DNA of 6,912 nucleotides from Dehalococcoidales bacterium. Its GTDB lineage: Bacteria > Chloroflexota > Dehalococcoidia > Dehalococcoidales > CSSed11-197. Below the pieces are notes generated by a model, which saw only the letters and a list, made by a program, of their open reading frames with translations, did no database searches and was not told the origin of the DNA. The stretch spans positions 1 through 6,912 of the forward strand of contig JAQWDO010000045.1 in NCBI GenBank assembly GCA_028705415.1, in the 5' to 3' direction. A program made the translations under genes and the position numbers. This document shows positions 6,703-6,912 of the stretch, one piece after another; the first letter of the stretch is position 1; each line of letters begins with the position of its first letter.

Positions 6703-6912
6703 AATGCTGTATTTTACTTGTTGCTCCATGCGTATCGATAATACCGATGAATTTTTTAAACAGGTAAGTACTGTCAAGCGGGCCCGGAGAAGCTTCTGAA
6801 TGGTACTGAATGGAAAAGATGGGAAGTGTTTTATGCTTCAGCCCTTCAACTGTGCCGTCGTTGACATTGACAAAACTTACCTCAAGGCCATCTTTTAAAG
6901 TATCCGGATCTA
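6701..6912 (-). CDS. carA: Carbamoyl phosphate synthetase small (glutaminase) subunit, C-terminal fragment
   Basis: CarA hydrolyses glutamine and passes ammonia to CarB. Only the last 69 residues and the TGA stop are inside the window; the gene enters from the right edge with two bases of a split codon. The visible part is the end of the class I glutamine amidotransferase domain: a VNVNDGTVEGLKHK strand-turn region, then SIQYHSEASPGP, which contains the His and Glu of the Cys-His-Glu catalytic triad, and STYLFKKFIG, the usual C-terminal helix. The nucleophilic Cys lies outside the window. CarA proteins normally read YHPEASPGP, so Ser in place of Pro between the catalytic His and Glu is a small oddity (a single base change, CCA to TCA). 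Its position directly upstream of carB on the same strand supports the call. Confidence 0.95.
   Translation of the reverse strand, partial: DPDTLKDGLEVSFVNVNDGTVEGLKHKTLPIFSIQYHSEASPGPLDSTYLFKKFIGIIDTHGATSKIQH

Overview
All genes in this window lie on the minus strand, so transcription runs from position 6912 down to position 1. Two metabolic blocks follow each other. The upstream block is the end of a pyrimidine biosynthesis operon: the 3' end of carA, a complete carB, and pyrK, which overlaps carB by 4 bases. After a 201-base gap comes the start of an Rnf (ion-translocating ferredoxin:NAD+ oxidoreductase) block: apbE, rnfC, and the first 29 codons of rnfD running off the left edge. Every gene except the two cut by the window edges looks intact, and gaps are short or absent apart from 65 bases between carA and carB and 201 bases between pyrK and apbE.

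CarA and CarB form glutamine-dependent carbamoyl phosphate synthetase, which feeds pyrimidine and arginine synthesis. PyrK is the FAD/[2Fe-2S] electron-transfer subunit that lets type 1B dihydroorotate dehydrogenase pass electrons to NAD+. ApbE is an exported flavin transferase that attaches FMN covalently to Rnf subunits (RnfG, RnfD). RnfC is the peripheral subunit with a flavin/NADH-binding-like fold and two [4Fe-4S] clusters, and RnfD is an integral membrane flavoprotein subunit. The rest of the Rnf cluster (RnfG, E, A, B) would be expected to the left of position 1.

The combination of PyrK, Rnf and an ApbE lipoprotein suggests an anaerobic bacterium, perhaps a Clostridia-like Firmicute or a Dehalococcoidia-type Chloroflexota. 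Base composition is moderate, estimated by eye at just under 50% GC. The lineage is an inference from gene content and general sequence character, and no marker in the window settles it.

I see no rRNA, tRNA, CRISPR array, insertion sequence or phage-like gene, and no gene of unknown function. This is mostly core metabolism and I found no convincing new system. Points worth a second look are the pyr/Rnf junction, an ApbE with two changed residues in its central motif, a 7-base inverted repeat over the carA stop codon, and several non-ATG starts.
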